From Pseudomonas fluorescens (GTDB lineage Bacteria; Pseudomonadota; Gammaproteobacteria; Pseudomonadales; Pseudomonadaceae), in contig NZ_CP148752.1 of assembly GCF_040448305.1 (NCBI RefSeq), positions 868,001 through 932,000 on the forward strand: 64,000 nt of DNA, in the 5' to 3' direction. The notes under the pieces were generated by a model that ran no database searches, had not been told where the DNA came from, and was given only the letters and a program-made list of their open reading frames with translations. A program made the translations under genes and the position numbers. Below are positions 53,911 through 62,445 of the stretch, in pieces (the stretch's first letter is position 1; the number at the start of each line of letters is the position of its first letter).

Positions 53911-55404
53911 CTACATCAACCGCTTGCGTTCGCTCGAAGGCGCGATCCCGAGGGATTCGCGGTACTTGGCGACGGTGCGGCGAGCCACCTGAATGCCTTG
54001 TGCCTCCAGTAAACCAGCGATCTTGCTGTCACTCAACGGCTTTTTCTGATTTTCCGCGGCAACCAGTTTTTTGATGATTGCCCGGATCGCCGTGGACGAG
54101 CATTCGCCGCCTTCGGAGGTGCTTACGTGACTGGAGAAAAAGTACTTCAGTTCATAAATGCCCCGGGGGGTGTGCATGAACTTCTGGGTGGTCACCCGTG
54201 AAATCGTCGATTCATGCATGCCGACCGCTTCGGCGATGTCATGCAGGACCAGCGGCTTCATGGCTTCGTCGCCGTACTCCAGAAAGCCGCGTTGATGCTC
54301 GACGATCTGGGTGGCAACCTTCATCAGGGTTTCATTGCGGCTTTGCAGGCTCTTGATAAACCAGCGGGCCTCCTGCAACTGATTGCGCATGAAGGTGTTG
54401 TCGGCGCTGGTGTCGGCGCGGCGCACGAAACCGGCGTACTGGGCGTTGACCCGCAGACGTGGCACCGACTCCTGATTCAGCTCCACCAGCCAGCGCTCGT
54501 TGTCCTTGCGCACGATAACGTCAGGAACGACGTACTCGGCTTCGGTGGACTCGATCTGCGAGCCCGGGCGCGGGTTGAGGCTCTGGACCAGTTCGATGAC
54601 CTGGCGCAGTTCATCTTCCTTGAGCTTCATGCGGCGCATCAACTGGCTGTAGTCGCGGCTGCCAAGCAGGTCGATGTAATCGGTGACCAGGCGCTTGGCC
54701 TCGGCCAGCCAAGGTGTCTTGGCTGGCAACTGACGCAATTGCAGCAACAGGCATTCACCCAGGTTGCGGGCGCCGATGCCGGCGGGCTCGAACTGCTGGA
54801 TGCGGTGCAGGACGGCTTCGATTTCGTCCAGTTCGATGTCCAGTTCCGGGTCGAAGGCTTCGAGGATTTCCTCGAGGGTTTCGTCCAGGTAGCCCTGATT
54901 GTTGATGCAGTCGATCAGGGTCACGGCGATCAGGCGATCGGTATCGGACATCGGGGCCAGGTTCAGCTGCCACAGCAAGTGGCTCTGCAGGCTTTCGCCG
55001 GCCGAGGTGCGGGTGGTGAAGTCCCACTCGTCGTCGTCACTGCTGGGCAGGCTGCTGGCGCTGGTCTGGTAAACGTCCTCCCACGCGGTGTCGACGGGGA
55101 GTTCGTTGGGGATGCGCTCGTTCCAGTCACCTTCATCGAGGTTATCAACCGTCGGGGCGCTTTCCTGGTAGGAGGGCTCCTGGATGTCAGTGTTGGGCTT
55201 TTGTTCGGCGTTGTCGGCCAAGGGGTCGGAATTGTCGAAGTCGTCGCCTTCTTCCTGGCGTTCGAGCATCGGATTGGACTCCAGGGCCTCCTGGATTTCC
55301 TGTTGCAGGTCCAGGGTCGACAATTGGAGCAGGCGGATGGCCTGTTGCAGCTGCGGTGTCATCGTCAGCTGCTGGCCCATTCTCAAGACTAGCGATGGTT
55401 TCAT
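53911..55404 (-). CDS. rpoN: RNA polymerase sigma-54 factor
   Basis: The 497-aa alternative sigma factor directs transcription at -24/-12 promoters with enhancer-binding proteins. The N-terminal Gln/Leu-rich activator region is MKPSLVLRMGQQLTMTPQL. An acidic region II covers residues 50-120. The core-binding region follows, with a helix-turn-helix near residues 365-385 and the RpoN box ARRTVAKYRE near residue 480. It heads the hpf-ptsN-rapZ-ptsO row. The upstream spacer carries a duplicated 30-bp element and a TATAAT. Confidence 0.97.
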   Translation of the reverse strand: MKPSLVLRMGQQLTMTPQLQQAIRLLQLSTLDLQQEIQEALESNPMLERQEEGDDFDNSDPLADNAEQKPNTDIQEPSYQESAPTVDNLDEGDWNERIPNELPVDTAWEDVYQTSASSLPSSDDDEWDFTTRTSAGESLQSHLLWQLNLAPMSDTDRLIAVTLIDCINNQGYLDETLEEILEAFDPELDIELDEIEAVLHRIQQFEPAGIGARNLGECLLLQLRQLPAKTPWLAEAKRLVTDYIDLLGSRDYSQLMRRMKLKEDELRQVIELVQSLNPRPGSQIESTEAEYVVPDVIVRKDNERWLVELNQESVPRLRVNAQYAGFVRRADTSADNTFMRNQLQEARWFIKSLQSRNETLMKVATQIVEHQRGFLEYGDEAMKPLVLHDIAEAVGMHESTISRVTTQKFMHTPRGIYELKYFFSSHVSTSEGGECSSTAIRAIIKKLVAAENQKKPLSDSKIAGLLEAQGIQVARRTVAKYRESLGIAPSSERKRLM

Positions 55405-55481
55405 GGCAGGGGCTTAACACCTTATTCGCCGGCGCACATGCGCCATCCACTACAGGGCGCCGGGGCGCCAAACATAAGCAA

Positions 55482-55487
55482 ATTATA
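55482..55487 (-). promoter_or_regulatory. Candidate -10 box of rpoN
   Basis: TATAAT on the minus strand lies 78 nt upstream of the rpoN ATG, just downstream of one copy of the duplicated element. The matching -35 is poor, so activation or another element may compensate. Confidence 0.5.
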
Positions 55488-55501
55488 TGCCTGAAACTGA
55501 A

Positions 55502-55531
55502 GGGTTTGCCTAGAGCGCTGTAACAATAAAA
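55502..55531. repeat. 30-bp direct repeat, copy 1 (rpoN-proximal)
   Basis: This copy reads GGGTTTGCCTAGAGCGCTG followed by TAACAATAAAA on the plus strand. It matches copy 2 at 55590 at 29 of 30 positions and lies immediately upstream of the rpoN -10 box. Confidence 0.85.
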
Positions 55532-55589
55532 GCTGCAAAGTTTTGTTGACAGGTTGCTCCGGCTGGCTCCTGAACATCTTTGAAGCGTC

Positions 55590-55619
55590 GGGTTTGCCTG
55601 GAGCGCTGTAACAATAAAA
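55590..55619. repeat. 30-bp direct repeat, copy 2 (lptB-proximal)
   Basis: This copy differs from copy 1 by a single base (TGG for TAG at the eleventh base) and starts 88 bp further from rpoN. Both contain TTATTGTTACAGCGCTC on the minus strand. It lies 58 nt past the lptB stop. Confidence 0.85.
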
Positions 55620-55676
55620 AAGAGTTGATTTTTTATCGAGACAAGCGCCCGTCGACTGCTCTGGCACCTCGGTGTC

Positions 55677-56402
55677 TTACAGGCGGAATTCGTGGCCCAG
55701 GTACACTTCCTTCACCAGGTCGTTGGCCAGGATGGTTTCAGCGTCGCCTTCAGCGATCAGTTGACCGTCATTGACGATATAGGCGGTTTCACAGATATCC
55801 AGGGTTTCACGAACGTTGTGGTCCGTGATCAGCACGCCAATGCCTTTGGCCTTGAGGTGGTGAATGATCTGCTTGATGTCACCGACCGAAATCGGGTCCA
55901 CGCCGGCGAAGGGTTCGTCGAGGAGGATGAATTTCGGGTTGGTGGCCAGGGCGCGGGCGATTTCAACGCGGCGGCGCTCACCACCGGACAGGCTCATGCC
56001 GAGGTTGTCGCGGATGTGGCTGATGTGAAATTCCTGCAACAGGCTTTCCAGCTCTTTGCGACGACCGGCCTTGTCGAGCTCCTTGCGGGTCTCGAGGATG
56101 GCCATGATGTTGTCGGCCACCGACAGTTTGCGGAAGATCGATGCTTCCTGCGGCAAGTAGCCGATACCGGCCTTTGCGCGGCCATGCATCGGCTGGTGGC
56201 TGACGTCCAGGTCATCGATCAGGACGCGGCCCTGGTCGGCCTGTACCAGGCCGACAATCATGTAGAAGCAGGTGGTCTTGCCGGCGCCGTTCGGGCCAAG
56301 CAGGCCGACAATCTGACCGCTGTCGATGGACAGGCTGACGTCGCGCACGACCTGGCGGCTCTTGTAGCTCTTGGCCAGATGCTGAGCTTTCAGAGTTGCC
56401 AT
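55677..56402 (-). CDS. lptB: LPS export ABC transporter ATP-binding protein LptB
   Basis: The 241-aa ATPase drives LptFG-mediated LPS extraction from the inner membrane. It has Walker A GPNGAGKTT (residues 36-44), signature LSGGERRR and Walker B FILLDEPFAGVDP. It shares one base with the lptA stop (TAATG). It ends the kdsD-kdsC-lptC-lptA-lptB row, after which the rpoN regulatory spacer begins. Confidence 0.97.
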   Translation of the reverse strand: MATLKAQHLAKSYKSRQVVRDVSLSIDSGQIVGLLGPNGAGKTTCFYMIVGLVQADQGRVLIDDLDVSHQPMHGRAKAGIGYLPQEASIFRKLSVADNIMAILETRKELDKAGRRKELESLLQEFHISHIRDNLGMSLSGGERRRVEIARALATNPKFILLDEPFAGVDPISVGDIKQIIHHLKAKGIGVLITDHNVRETLDICETAYIVNDGQLIAEGDAETILANDLVKEVYLGHEFRL

Positions 56403-56950
56403 TACTGGGCCTTTTGCTCGTCGGTTTTCTTCTTCGGCTGGATCACCATGTCGATGCGCGGGCGCGCCTCGGTGACCTTGCTGCCTGTGGCGCGACCGGC
56501 GCTGGCGAGCTTCTTGTCCGTGTCGTAGACAATTTTCTCGCCTTGGGTGACGTTGTTGTCCTTGTCGACAACTTTGGCCTTGTCGATCAGTACGACGCGA
56601 TTTTGCGCGGCGTGATACTGGATCGTCACGCCCCAGCCCTGAACAGGCTTGGTATCGCCAGCTGTTTGCAATTGCTCGAAGTACGCCAGGTTGCCCACCG
56701 AGGTCACTACGTCGATGTCGCCAGCCGGGGTGCGGGTAATGGTAACGGTGTTGCCTGTCACCTTCATCGAGCCTTGGGTGATGATCACGTCACCCTTATA
56801 GGTAGCAATACCTTGCTTGTCGTCCAGTTGGGCATCGTCGGCCTGAATGCGGATAGGCTGCTGTTGATCTTCCGGCAGAGCCCAGGCGCTCACGCTTCCC
56901 AGTGCTGCGCCCAGACTGAGCAAAATCGGGAGGGTTTTAACGAGCCTCAT
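56402..56950 (-). CDS. lptA: LPS transport periplasmic bridge protein LptA
   Basis: The 182-aa periplasmic protein forms the filament that carries LPS to the outer membrane. A signal peptide (MRLVKTLPILLSLG to AWA) precedes the OstA-type beta-jellyroll with IRIQADDAQLDDKQGIATY and GDVIITQGSMKVTG. A Lys-rich C-terminal tail ends the protein. It overlaps lptC by 14 nt and lptB by one, indicating coupled translation. Confidence 0.95.
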   Translation of the reverse strand: MRLVKTLPILLSLGAALGSVSAWALPEDQQQPIRIQADDAQLDDKQGIATYKGDVIITQGSMKVTGNTVTITRTPAGDIDVVTSVGNLAYFEQLQTAGDTKPVQGWGVTIQYHAAQNRVVLIDKAKVVDKDNNVTQGEKIVYDTDKKLASAGRATGSKVTEARPRIDMVIQPKKKTDEQKAQ

Positions 56951-57509
56951 ACTGTCCTCTTACGTTCGATAGCAGGTGTATCCTGCTTTCTTTCAAATAC
57001 GCCTTCATTCCCTTGCCAGTCGATACACCGCCAGCGCCGTCGATTCTAACGTCTTGCTCGGTCTGCGCATATTGCTGCTGCGGGAACACGGTCATGCGGG
57101 TGCTGGTGATCAGGGTTTTACGGTTTTTCTCGTCAAAGCGCGTGATGCGCACGTCATCGATCAGTTCGACCTGTGTGCCATCAGGGTTGACCTCGCCGCG
57201 CAGGCTCTGGACGTGCCACGGGAATTCAGTGCCGCGGAACACATTCAGGTCGGGGTTGGTCAACAATGTCACCTCGGTCGCTTTCAGGTGCTCGACCTTG
57301 TCGGACACCAGATCATATTGCAGCTTGCCGTCCGGCAGGTACTGCACGCTGTGGGCGTTGATGGCGTAATAGTCGATCGCGCTTTCATCGACCGGCGTTA
57401 CCGGCTTGTCGAGGAAGCGTTCCGGGCTGATGTTCCAGTAGCCAACCGCGGCGAATATCGCCGCGATGCAACTGAACATCAGGGTGTTGCGAAACTTTTT
57501 GCTCAGCAT
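56937..57509 (-). CDS. lptC: LPS transport inner-membrane protein LptC
   Basis: The 190-aa bitopic protein receives LPS from LptFG and passes it to LptA. One N-terminal helix (TLMFSCIAAIFAAVGYW) anchors a periplasmic jellyroll with YYAINAHSVQY and LYGEVNPDG-like strands (LRGEVNPDGTQVELI). The ATG at 57509 gives the expected short cytoplasmic N-terminus (MLSKKFRN). It follows kdsC by 7 nt. Confidence 0.94.
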   Translation of the reverse strand: MLSKKFRNTLMFSCIAAIFAAVGYWNISPERFLDKPVTPVDESAIDYYAINAHSVQYLPDGKLQYDLVSDKVEHLKATEVTLLTNPDLNVFRGTEFPWHVQSLRGEVNPDGTQVELIDDVRITRFDEKNRKTLITSTRMTVFPQQQYAQTEQDVRIDGAGGVSTGKGMKAYLKESRIHLLSNVRGQYEAR

Positions 57510-57516
57510 AGTGGGC

Positions 57517-58041
57517 TCACAGGTACGCCGCATTGGCCGCATCGAGGCGGTCCTGGGCGCGCAGGATCAATTCGCAGAATTCGCGAGCGGCACCTTCGCC
57601 GCCACGGGCGAGGGTGATGCCGTGAGCGTGTTCACGCACGAAGCTGGCGGCATTGGCCACCGCCATGCCCAGGCCGACGCGGCGAATCACCGGCAGGTCC
57701 GGCAGGTCATCGCCGAGGTAGGCCACCTGCTCATAGCTCAGGTTGAGTTGGGCCAGTAGCTCATCGAGTACCACCAGTTTGTCTTCGCGCCCCTGATACA
57801 GATGCGGGATGCCGAGGTTTTTGGCCCGTCGCTCGACCACCGGGGTCTTGCGGCCACTGATGATGGCCGTCTGCACGCCAGCGGCCATCAGCATCTTGAT
57901 ACCCTGGCCGTCGAGTGTGTTGAAGGTCTTGAATTCGCTGCCGTCTTCGAGGAAGTACAGGCGCCCGTCGGTCAGCACGCCATCGACATCGAACACTGCC
58001 AGTTTGATCTGTTTGCCGCGTTGCAACAGGTCCGCACTCAT
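57517..58041 (-). CDS. kdsC: 3-deoxy-D-manno-octulosonate 8-phosphate phosphatase
   Basis: The 174-aa HAD-family enzyme removes phosphate from Kdo-8-P in LPS core synthesis. It has the nucleophile motif DVDGVLTDG near residue 19, the SGRKT threonine-type motif II and GDDLPDLPV motif IV, and no cap domain, as usual for KdsC. It shares one base with the kdsD stop. Confidence 0.96.
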   Translation of the reverse strand: MSADLLQRGKQIKLAVFDVDGVLTDGRLYFLEDGSEFKTFNTLDGQGIKMLMAAGVQTAIISGRKTPVVERRAKNLGIPHLYQGREDKLVVLDELLAQLNLSYEQVAYLGDDLPDLPVIRRVGLGMAVANAASFVREHAHGITLARGGEGAAREFCELILRAQDRLDAANAAYL

Positions 58042-59015
58042 TACATTACTCCTGCACGCAGCAAGTCGTGCATGTTCAAGGCGCCGACCGGGCGGTCTTC
58101 ACGGTCGACCACGACCAGCGCGTTGATTTTATGATCTTCCATGATTTTCAGCGCTTCGGCGGCGAGCATCTCGGCGCGGGCAGTCTTGCCATGTGCAGTC
58201 ATGACCTGGTCGATTGTAGCGCTATGGATGTCGATGCTACGGTCCAGCGTGCGGCGCAAGTCACCGTCGGTAAAGATCCCGGCCAGCTTTCCATCGGCTT
58301 CCAGGATCACGGTCATGCCCAGGCCTTTGCGGGTCATTTCCATTAGCGCGTCCTTGAGCAGGGTGCCGCGCTGCACCTGCGGCAGTTCCTGGCCTGCGTG
58401 CATGACATTTTCCACTTTCAGCAGCAGGCGTCGGCCCAGGGCGCCGCCGGGATGGGAAAAGGCGAAGTCTTCGGCGGTAAAGCCACGGGCTTCCAGCAGC
58501 GCGACGGCCAGGGCGTCGCCCATGACCAGGGCGGCGGTGGTCGACGAGGTGGGTGCCAGGTTCAACGGGCAGGCTTCGTGTTCGACGTGAACATTCAGGT
58601 TGACCTCGGCGGCCTTGGCCAGCGCGGAGTCAGGATTGCCGGTCACACTGATCAATTGAATGCCCAGGCGTTTGATCAGTGGCAGCAGGGTCACGATTTC
58701 ATTGGTGGAGCCGGAGTTCGAGAGCGCCAGAATGATGTCGTCACGGGTAATCATGCCCATGTCACCGTGGCTGGCTTCAGCCGGGTGCACAAAAAATGCC
58801 GTGGTGCCGGTGCTGGCCAGGGTCGCGGCAATCTTGTTGCCGATGTGCCCCGACTTGCCCATGCCGACCACGACCACGCGGCCTTTGCTGGCCAGAATCA
58901 TCTCGCAAGCGCGTACGAAATCTGCGTCGATATGGGGTAGCAGGCCTTGCACGGCTTCTACCTCGAGGCGGATGGTGCGTTGTGCTGATTGAATCAGGTC
59001 GCTGGATTGGCTCAT
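58041..59015 (-). CDS. kdsD: D-arabinose 5-phosphate isomerase
   Basis: The 324-aa enzyme converts ribulose-5-P to arabinose-5-P, the first step to Kdo. It has an N-terminal SIS domain (GMGKSGHIGNKIAAT near residue 58, SNSGSTNEI near 100) and two C-terminal CBS repeats. The start giving MSQSSDLIQSAQRT was chosen; upstream in-frame codons overlap the promoter. It is first in its operon, divergent from mlaF. Confidence 0.95.
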   Translation of the reverse strand: MSQSSDLIQSAQRTIRLEVEAVQGLLPHIDADFVRACEMILASKGRVVVVGMGKSGHIGNKIAATLASTGTTAFFVHPAEASHGDMGMITRDDIILALSNSGSTNEIVTLLPLIKRLGIQLISVTGNPDSALAKAAEVNLNVHVEHEACPLNLAPTSSTTAALVMGDALAVALLEARGFTAEDFAFSHPGGALGRRLLLKVENVMHAGQELPQVQRGTLLKDALMEMTRKGLGMTVILEADGKLAGIFTDGDLRRTLDRSIDIHSATIDQVMTAHGKTARAEMLAAEALKIMEDHKINALVVVDREDRPVGALNMHDLLRAGVM

Positions 59016-59049
59016 GTCAGAAATCGTATAGCCTGATGAAAAGGCGGCG

Positions 59050-59078
59050 ATTATAGCGGTTATGATCGAATCCCTCAC
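59050..59078 (-). promoter_or_regulatory. Candidate promoter of the kdsD-lptB operon
   Basis: On the minus strand TATAAT (59050-59055) is preceded at 17 nt by GTGAGG (59073-59078). It lies 35 nt ahead of the kdsD ATG. The -10 is perfect, the -35 matches at three positions. Confidence 0.5.
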
Positions 59079-59172
59079 GCTAGTTCGTCGCGCATTGTCA
59101 TCCTTGTTGCCGGAAACCTTCTAAACGGGGCTTTCAACCTGTCATACAGTTGAACATGTCCTGGCTTTGGCC

Positions 59173-59202
59173 TTGGGGGCGCAGCCTTTGCAGTGATATA
59201 GT
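59173..59202 (+). promoter_or_regulatory. Candidate extended -10 promoter of the mla operon
   Basis: TGATATAGT (59194-59202) is an extended -10 element, with TTGGGG (59173-59178) 18 nt upstream of the hexamer. It leaves a leader of about 80 nt before mlaF. Confidence 0.5.
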
Positions 59203-59290
59203 TCGCCGCCAGTTCGGCCTGCCCGGGAGGTATGTGCTTTCGTGAGAAAGTCAGGCGTCCGAGTGAGAGGCTGCATCGCAAGGAGTTTAG

Positions 59291-60100
59291 ATGAGTGCCG
59301 ATAACGCCTACGCGGTCGAGCTGAAGGGACTGTCCTTCAAGCGCGGTGCGCGCAGCATTTTCAATAATGTCGATATCCGTATCCCACGCGGCAAGGTCAC
59401 CGGCATCATGGGGCCTTCCGGGTGTGGCAAGACCACGCTCTTGCGTCTGATGGGCGCCCAGTTGCGGCCCACCAAGGGCGAAGTCTGGGTCAACGGTCAG
59501 AACCTGCCAAAACTGTCGCGCAGCGATCTGTTCGATGCGCGCAAGCATATGGGCGTACTGTTTCAGAGCGGTGCACTGTTTACCGACCTCGATGTCTTCG
59601 AGAACGTCGCTTTTCCGCTGCGGGTTCACACGCAACTGCCGGACGAAATGATCCGCGACATCGTCCTGCTCAAGCTGCAGGCCGTGGGCTTGCGCGGTGC
59701 CATCGAACTGATGCCCGACGAGCTTTCCGGCGGCATGAAGCGCCGTGTCGCGCTGGCCCGGGCGATCGCGCTCGATCCACAGATCCTCATGTACGACGAG
59801 CCCTTTGTCGGCCAGGACCCCATCGCAATGGGCGTTCTGGTGCGTCTGATTCGTTTGCTCAACGATGCGCTGGGCATCACCAGCATCGTGGTATCCCACG
59901 ACCTGGCCGAGACCGCGAGCATTGCCGATTATATTTATGTGGTGGGCGATGGTCAGGTATTGGGGCAGGGCACGCCGGACGAGTTGATGAACTCGGATGA
60001 GCCGCGCATTCGTCAGTTCATGACCGGTGAACCCGACGGCCCGGTTCCGTACCACTTTCCAGCGACGGATTACCGCGCAGATCTTCTGGGGAAGCGCTGA
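59291..60100 (+). CDS. mlaF: Phospholipid transport ATPase MlaF
   Basis: The 269-aa ATPase powers the MlaFEDB complex that moves phospholipids between inner membrane and periplasmic MlaC. It has Walker A GPSGCGKTT (residues 41-49), signature LSGGMKRR and Walker B ILMYDEPFVGQDP. It heads mlaFEDCB and shares one base with mlaE. The complex keeps the outer leaflet of the outer membrane asymmetric. Confidence 0.96.
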   Translation: MSADNAYAVELKGLSFKRGARSIFNNVDIRIPRGKVTGIMGPSGCGKTTLLRLMGAQLRPTKGEVWVNGQNLPKLSRSDLFDARKHMGVLFQSGALFTDLDVFENVAFPLRVHTQLPDEMIRDIVLLKLQAVGLRGAIELMPDELSGGMKRRVALARAIALDPQILMYDEPFVGQDPIAMGVLVRLIRLLNDALGITSIVVSHDLAETASIADYIYVVGDGQVLGQGTPDELMNSDEPRIRQFMTGEPDGPVPYHFPATDYRADLLGKR

Positions 60101-60897
60101 TGCGCAGAATTTCATTGGTAGAACGCGTTCGCCGCTTCGGCCAGGCCGGCATCGATGTGTTGGCGGTGTTCGGGCGTTCGAGCCTGTTCCTGTTCCATTC
60201 CTTGCTTGGCCGGGGCGGAATCGGTGGCGGTTTCGGGCTGCTGGTCAAGCAGTTGCACTCGGTGGGCGTGATGTCCCTGGTGATCATCGTGGTCTCCGGG
60301 GTATTCATCGGCATGGTGCTGGCGCTGCAAGGCTTCAACATTCTTTCCAGCTATGGTTCAGAACAGGCCGTCGGGCAGATGGTGGCGCTGACGCTGCTGC
60401 GTGAACTGGGGCCGGTGGTGACCGCCTTGCTGTTCGCCGGGCGCGCAGGTTCGGCGTTGACCGCCGAAATCGGCAACATGAAGTCCACCGAGCAGTTGTC
60501 CAGCCTGGAAATGATCGGGGTCGACCCGCTCAAGTACATCATCGCGCCACGCTTGTGGGCCGGTTTCATTTCCCTGCCGGTGCTGGCGATGATTTTCAGC
60601 GTGGTGGGTATCTGGGGCGGCTCGTGGGTGGCGGTTGACTGGCTGGGGGTCTATGAAGGCTCCTACTGGTCGAACATGCAGAACAGCGTGACCTTCGCGG
60701 ACGATGTGCTCAACGGGATCATCAAAAGCATCGTCTTTGCCTTTGTCGTGACCTGGATCGCCGTATTCCAAGGCTATGACTGCGAACCCACTTCCGAGGG
60801 GATCAGTCGTGCCACTACCAAGACCGTTGTGTATGCCTCGTTGGCAGTGCTCGGCCTGGACTTTATTCTGACCGCCTTGATGTTTGGAGATTTCTGA
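60100..60897 (+). CDS. mlaE: Phospholipid transport permease MlaE
   Basis: The 265-aa inner-membrane permease has five or six helices and the MlaE/YrbE family core GSALTAEIGNMKSTEQLSSLEMIG split near residues 125-150. The N-terminus RRISLVERVRRFG is an interfacial helix. It shares single bases with both mlaF and mlaD, so translation is coupled through the operon. Confidence 0.96.
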   Translation: MRRISLVERVRRFGQAGIDVLAVFGRSSLFLFHSLLGRGGIGGGFGLLVKQLHSVGVMSLVIIVVSGVFIGMVLALQGFNILSSYGSEQAVGQMVALTLLRELGPVVTALLFAGRAGSALTAEIGNMKSTEQLSSLEMIGVDPLKYIIAPRLWAGFISLPVLAMIFSVVGIWGGSWVAVDWLGVYEGSYWSNMQNSVTFADDVLNGIIKSIVFAFVVTWIAVFQGYDCEPTSEGISRATTKTVVYASLAVLGLDFILTALMFGDF

Positions 60898-61364
60898 TGC
60901 AAAACCGCACCCTGGAAATCGGTGTCGGCCTTTTCTTGCTGGCTGGCATCCTGGCTTTGCTCTTGTTGGCGTTGCGGGTCAGTGGCCTGTCTCCGACTCC
61001 GAGCACCGACACATATAAACTTTACGCCTACTTCGACAATATCGCCGGTTTGACGGTCAGAGCAAAGGTGACCATGGCCGGTGTGACCATCGGCAAGGTC
61101 ACGGCCATCGATCTGGATCGCGACAGTTTCACCGGTCGGGTGACCATGCAGCTGGAAAAACGCATCGATAATCTGCCTGCGGACTCTACTGCATCTATTC
61201 TGACCGCTGGCCTGTTGGGCGAGAAGTACATCGGTCTCAGCGTGGGCGGGGAAGACACCCTGCTCAAGGATGGTGGAACCATCCATGACACGCAGTCATC
61301 GTTGGTGCTCGAAGACCTGATCGGTAAATTCCTGCTCAATACCGTTAGCAAAGAAGCTAAATGA
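60897..61364 (+). CDS. mlaD: Phospholipid transport substrate-binding protein MlaD
   Basis: The 155-aa membrane-anchored MCE protein forms the hexameric ring above MlaE. One N-terminal helix (IGVGLFLLAGILALLLLAL) is followed by an MCE domain with YFDNIAGLTVRAKVTMAGV and the hydrophobic pore-lining GLLGEKYIGLSVGG. The length is normal for the family. Confidence 0.96.
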   Translation: MQNRTLEIGVGLFLLAGILALLLLALRVSGLSPTPSTDTYKLYAYFDNIAGLTVRAKVTMAGVTIGKVTAIDLDRDSFTGRVTMQLEKRIDNLPADSTASILTAGLLGEKYIGLSVGGEDTLLKDGGTIHDTQSSLVLEDLIGKFLLNTVSKEAK

Positions 61365-61375
61365 GGAACTGTTAA

Positions 61376-62029
61376 ATGATCTCTACCTTGCGACGTGGCC
61401 TTTTGGTACTGCTCGCGGCGCTGCCGCTGGTAGCCAACGCCGTGGCGGCGCCTTCGGCGCACGATCTGGTACAGGACACCACTAATCGGATGCTGGCCGA
61501 TCTGGCGGCCAATAAAGAAAAGTACAAGCAGGATCCGCAAGACTTTTATGCGGCGCTGAACACCATCGTCGGGCCGGTTGTGGATGCCGAGGGTATTTCC
61601 AAGAGCATCATGACGGTCAAATACTCGAAGAAAGCTACGCCTGCGCAGATGAAGACCTTCGAAGAAAACTTCAAGAAGGGTCTGTTCCAGTTCTATGGCA
61701 ATGCCTTGCTGGAGTACAACAACCAGGGCATCACCGTTGATCCGGCCAAAGACGAATCGGGCGACCGTACCAGTGTCGGCATGACCGTCAAGGGCAGCAG
61801 CGGCGCGATCTATCCAGTGTCCTACACGCTGGAAAAGATCAACGGCGAGTGGAAACTGCGTAACGTCATCATCAACGGCATCAACATCGGCAAGCTGTTC
61901 CGCGATCAGTTCGCCGATGCGATGCAGCGCAATGGCAACGACCTGGACAAGACCATCAATGGTTGGGCCGGGGAAGTCGCCAAGGCCAAGGAAGCCACCG
62001 ACAAGAAACCAGAGCAGTCAGCCCAATGA
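61376..62029 (+). CDS. mlaC: Periplasmic phospholipid carrier MlaC
   Basis: The 217-aa periplasmic protein ferries single phospholipids between the outer-membrane MlaA complex and MlaFEDB. It has a signal peptide (MISTLRRGLLVLLAALPLVANA), the Ttg2D/MlaC fold with RTSVGMTVKGSSG and WKLRNVIINGINIG, and a charged C-terminus. It overlaps mlaB by an ATGA junction. Confidence 0.95.
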   Translation: MISTLRRGLLVLLAALPLVANAVAAPSAHDLVQDTTNRMLADLAANKEKYKQDPQDFYAALNTIVGPVVDAEGISKSIMTVKYSKKATPAQMKTFEENFKKGLFQFYGNALLEYNNQGITVDPAKDESGDRTSVGMTVKGSSGAIYPVSYTLEKINGEWKLRNVIINGINIGKLFRDQFADAMQRNGNDLDKTINGWAGEVAKAKEATDKKPEQSAQ

Positions 62030-62331
62030 GTGAGTCGGCAGTCCAGATGGACGAAGCAGGCGAGCTGCGACTCAGTGGCGTGCTGGATTACCGCACCGGC
62101 CCTGGCCTGCGCGAGCAGGGCAAGGCGCTGATCAAGGCCAGCAAGGCTGCGGCGCTGGTGGTCGATTGCTCGGCGGTGACCAAGTCCAGCAGTGTTGGTT
62201 TGTCGTTGTTGCTGTGCTTTATCCGCGATGCGCAGGCGGCCGGCAAGGCCCTGAGCATCCACGGGATGCCGGAAGACATGCGTGAAATCGCTCAGGTCAG
62301 CGAGATGACCGAGCTGTTGGCGCACCCCTGA
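62026..62331 (+). CDS. mlaB: STAS-domain subunit MlaB
   Basis: The 101-aa cytosolic protein binds MlaF and supports ATPase activity. It has a single STAS domain with the core VVDCSAVTKSSSVGLSLLL near residues 45-63, including the Ser/Thr at the regulatory loop. It is the last mla gene; an intrinsic terminator follows after 11 nt. Confidence 0.93.
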   Translation: MSESAVQMDEAGELRLSGVLDYRTGPGLREQGKALIKASKAAALVVDCSAVTKSSSVGLSLLLCFIRDAQAAGKALSIHGMPEDMREIAQVSEMTELLAHP

Positions 62332-62342
62332 CACGCATCTAT

Positions 62343-62399
62343 AAAAAAGCCCCCCGTCCGAGTCCTGCTTGGCGGGGTTCGCAGGCGCGGGGCTTTTTT
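62343..62399 (+). terminator. Intrinsic terminator of the mla operon
   Basis: AAAAAAGCCCC (62343-62353) pairs perfectly with GGGGCTTTTTT (62389-62399) around a long loop. Six terminal Ts follow the stem on the plus strand. The distal part also contains the ibaG promoter. Confidence 0.88.
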
Positions 62400-62406
62400 G
62401 TATGAT
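62378..62406 (+). promoter_or_regulatory. Candidate ibaG-murA promoter nested in the mla terminator
   Basis: TTCGCA (62378-62383) and TATGAT (62401-62406) are spaced by exactly 17 nt. The -35 is in the hairpin loop and the -10 directly after the T run, 40 nt before the ibaG ATG. Confidence 0.6.
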
Positions 62407-62445
62407 GTCCGACCCGCGCGCACAGGGCGCCGATTGAGGTTGAGC

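Noticed and set aside
55502..55640. AACAATAA repeats considered as a CrcZ/CrcY-type small RNA
   Set aside because: Only two motifs, no sigma-54 promoter or terminator on that strand, and the wrong neighbours; kept only as a remote alternative in the finding.
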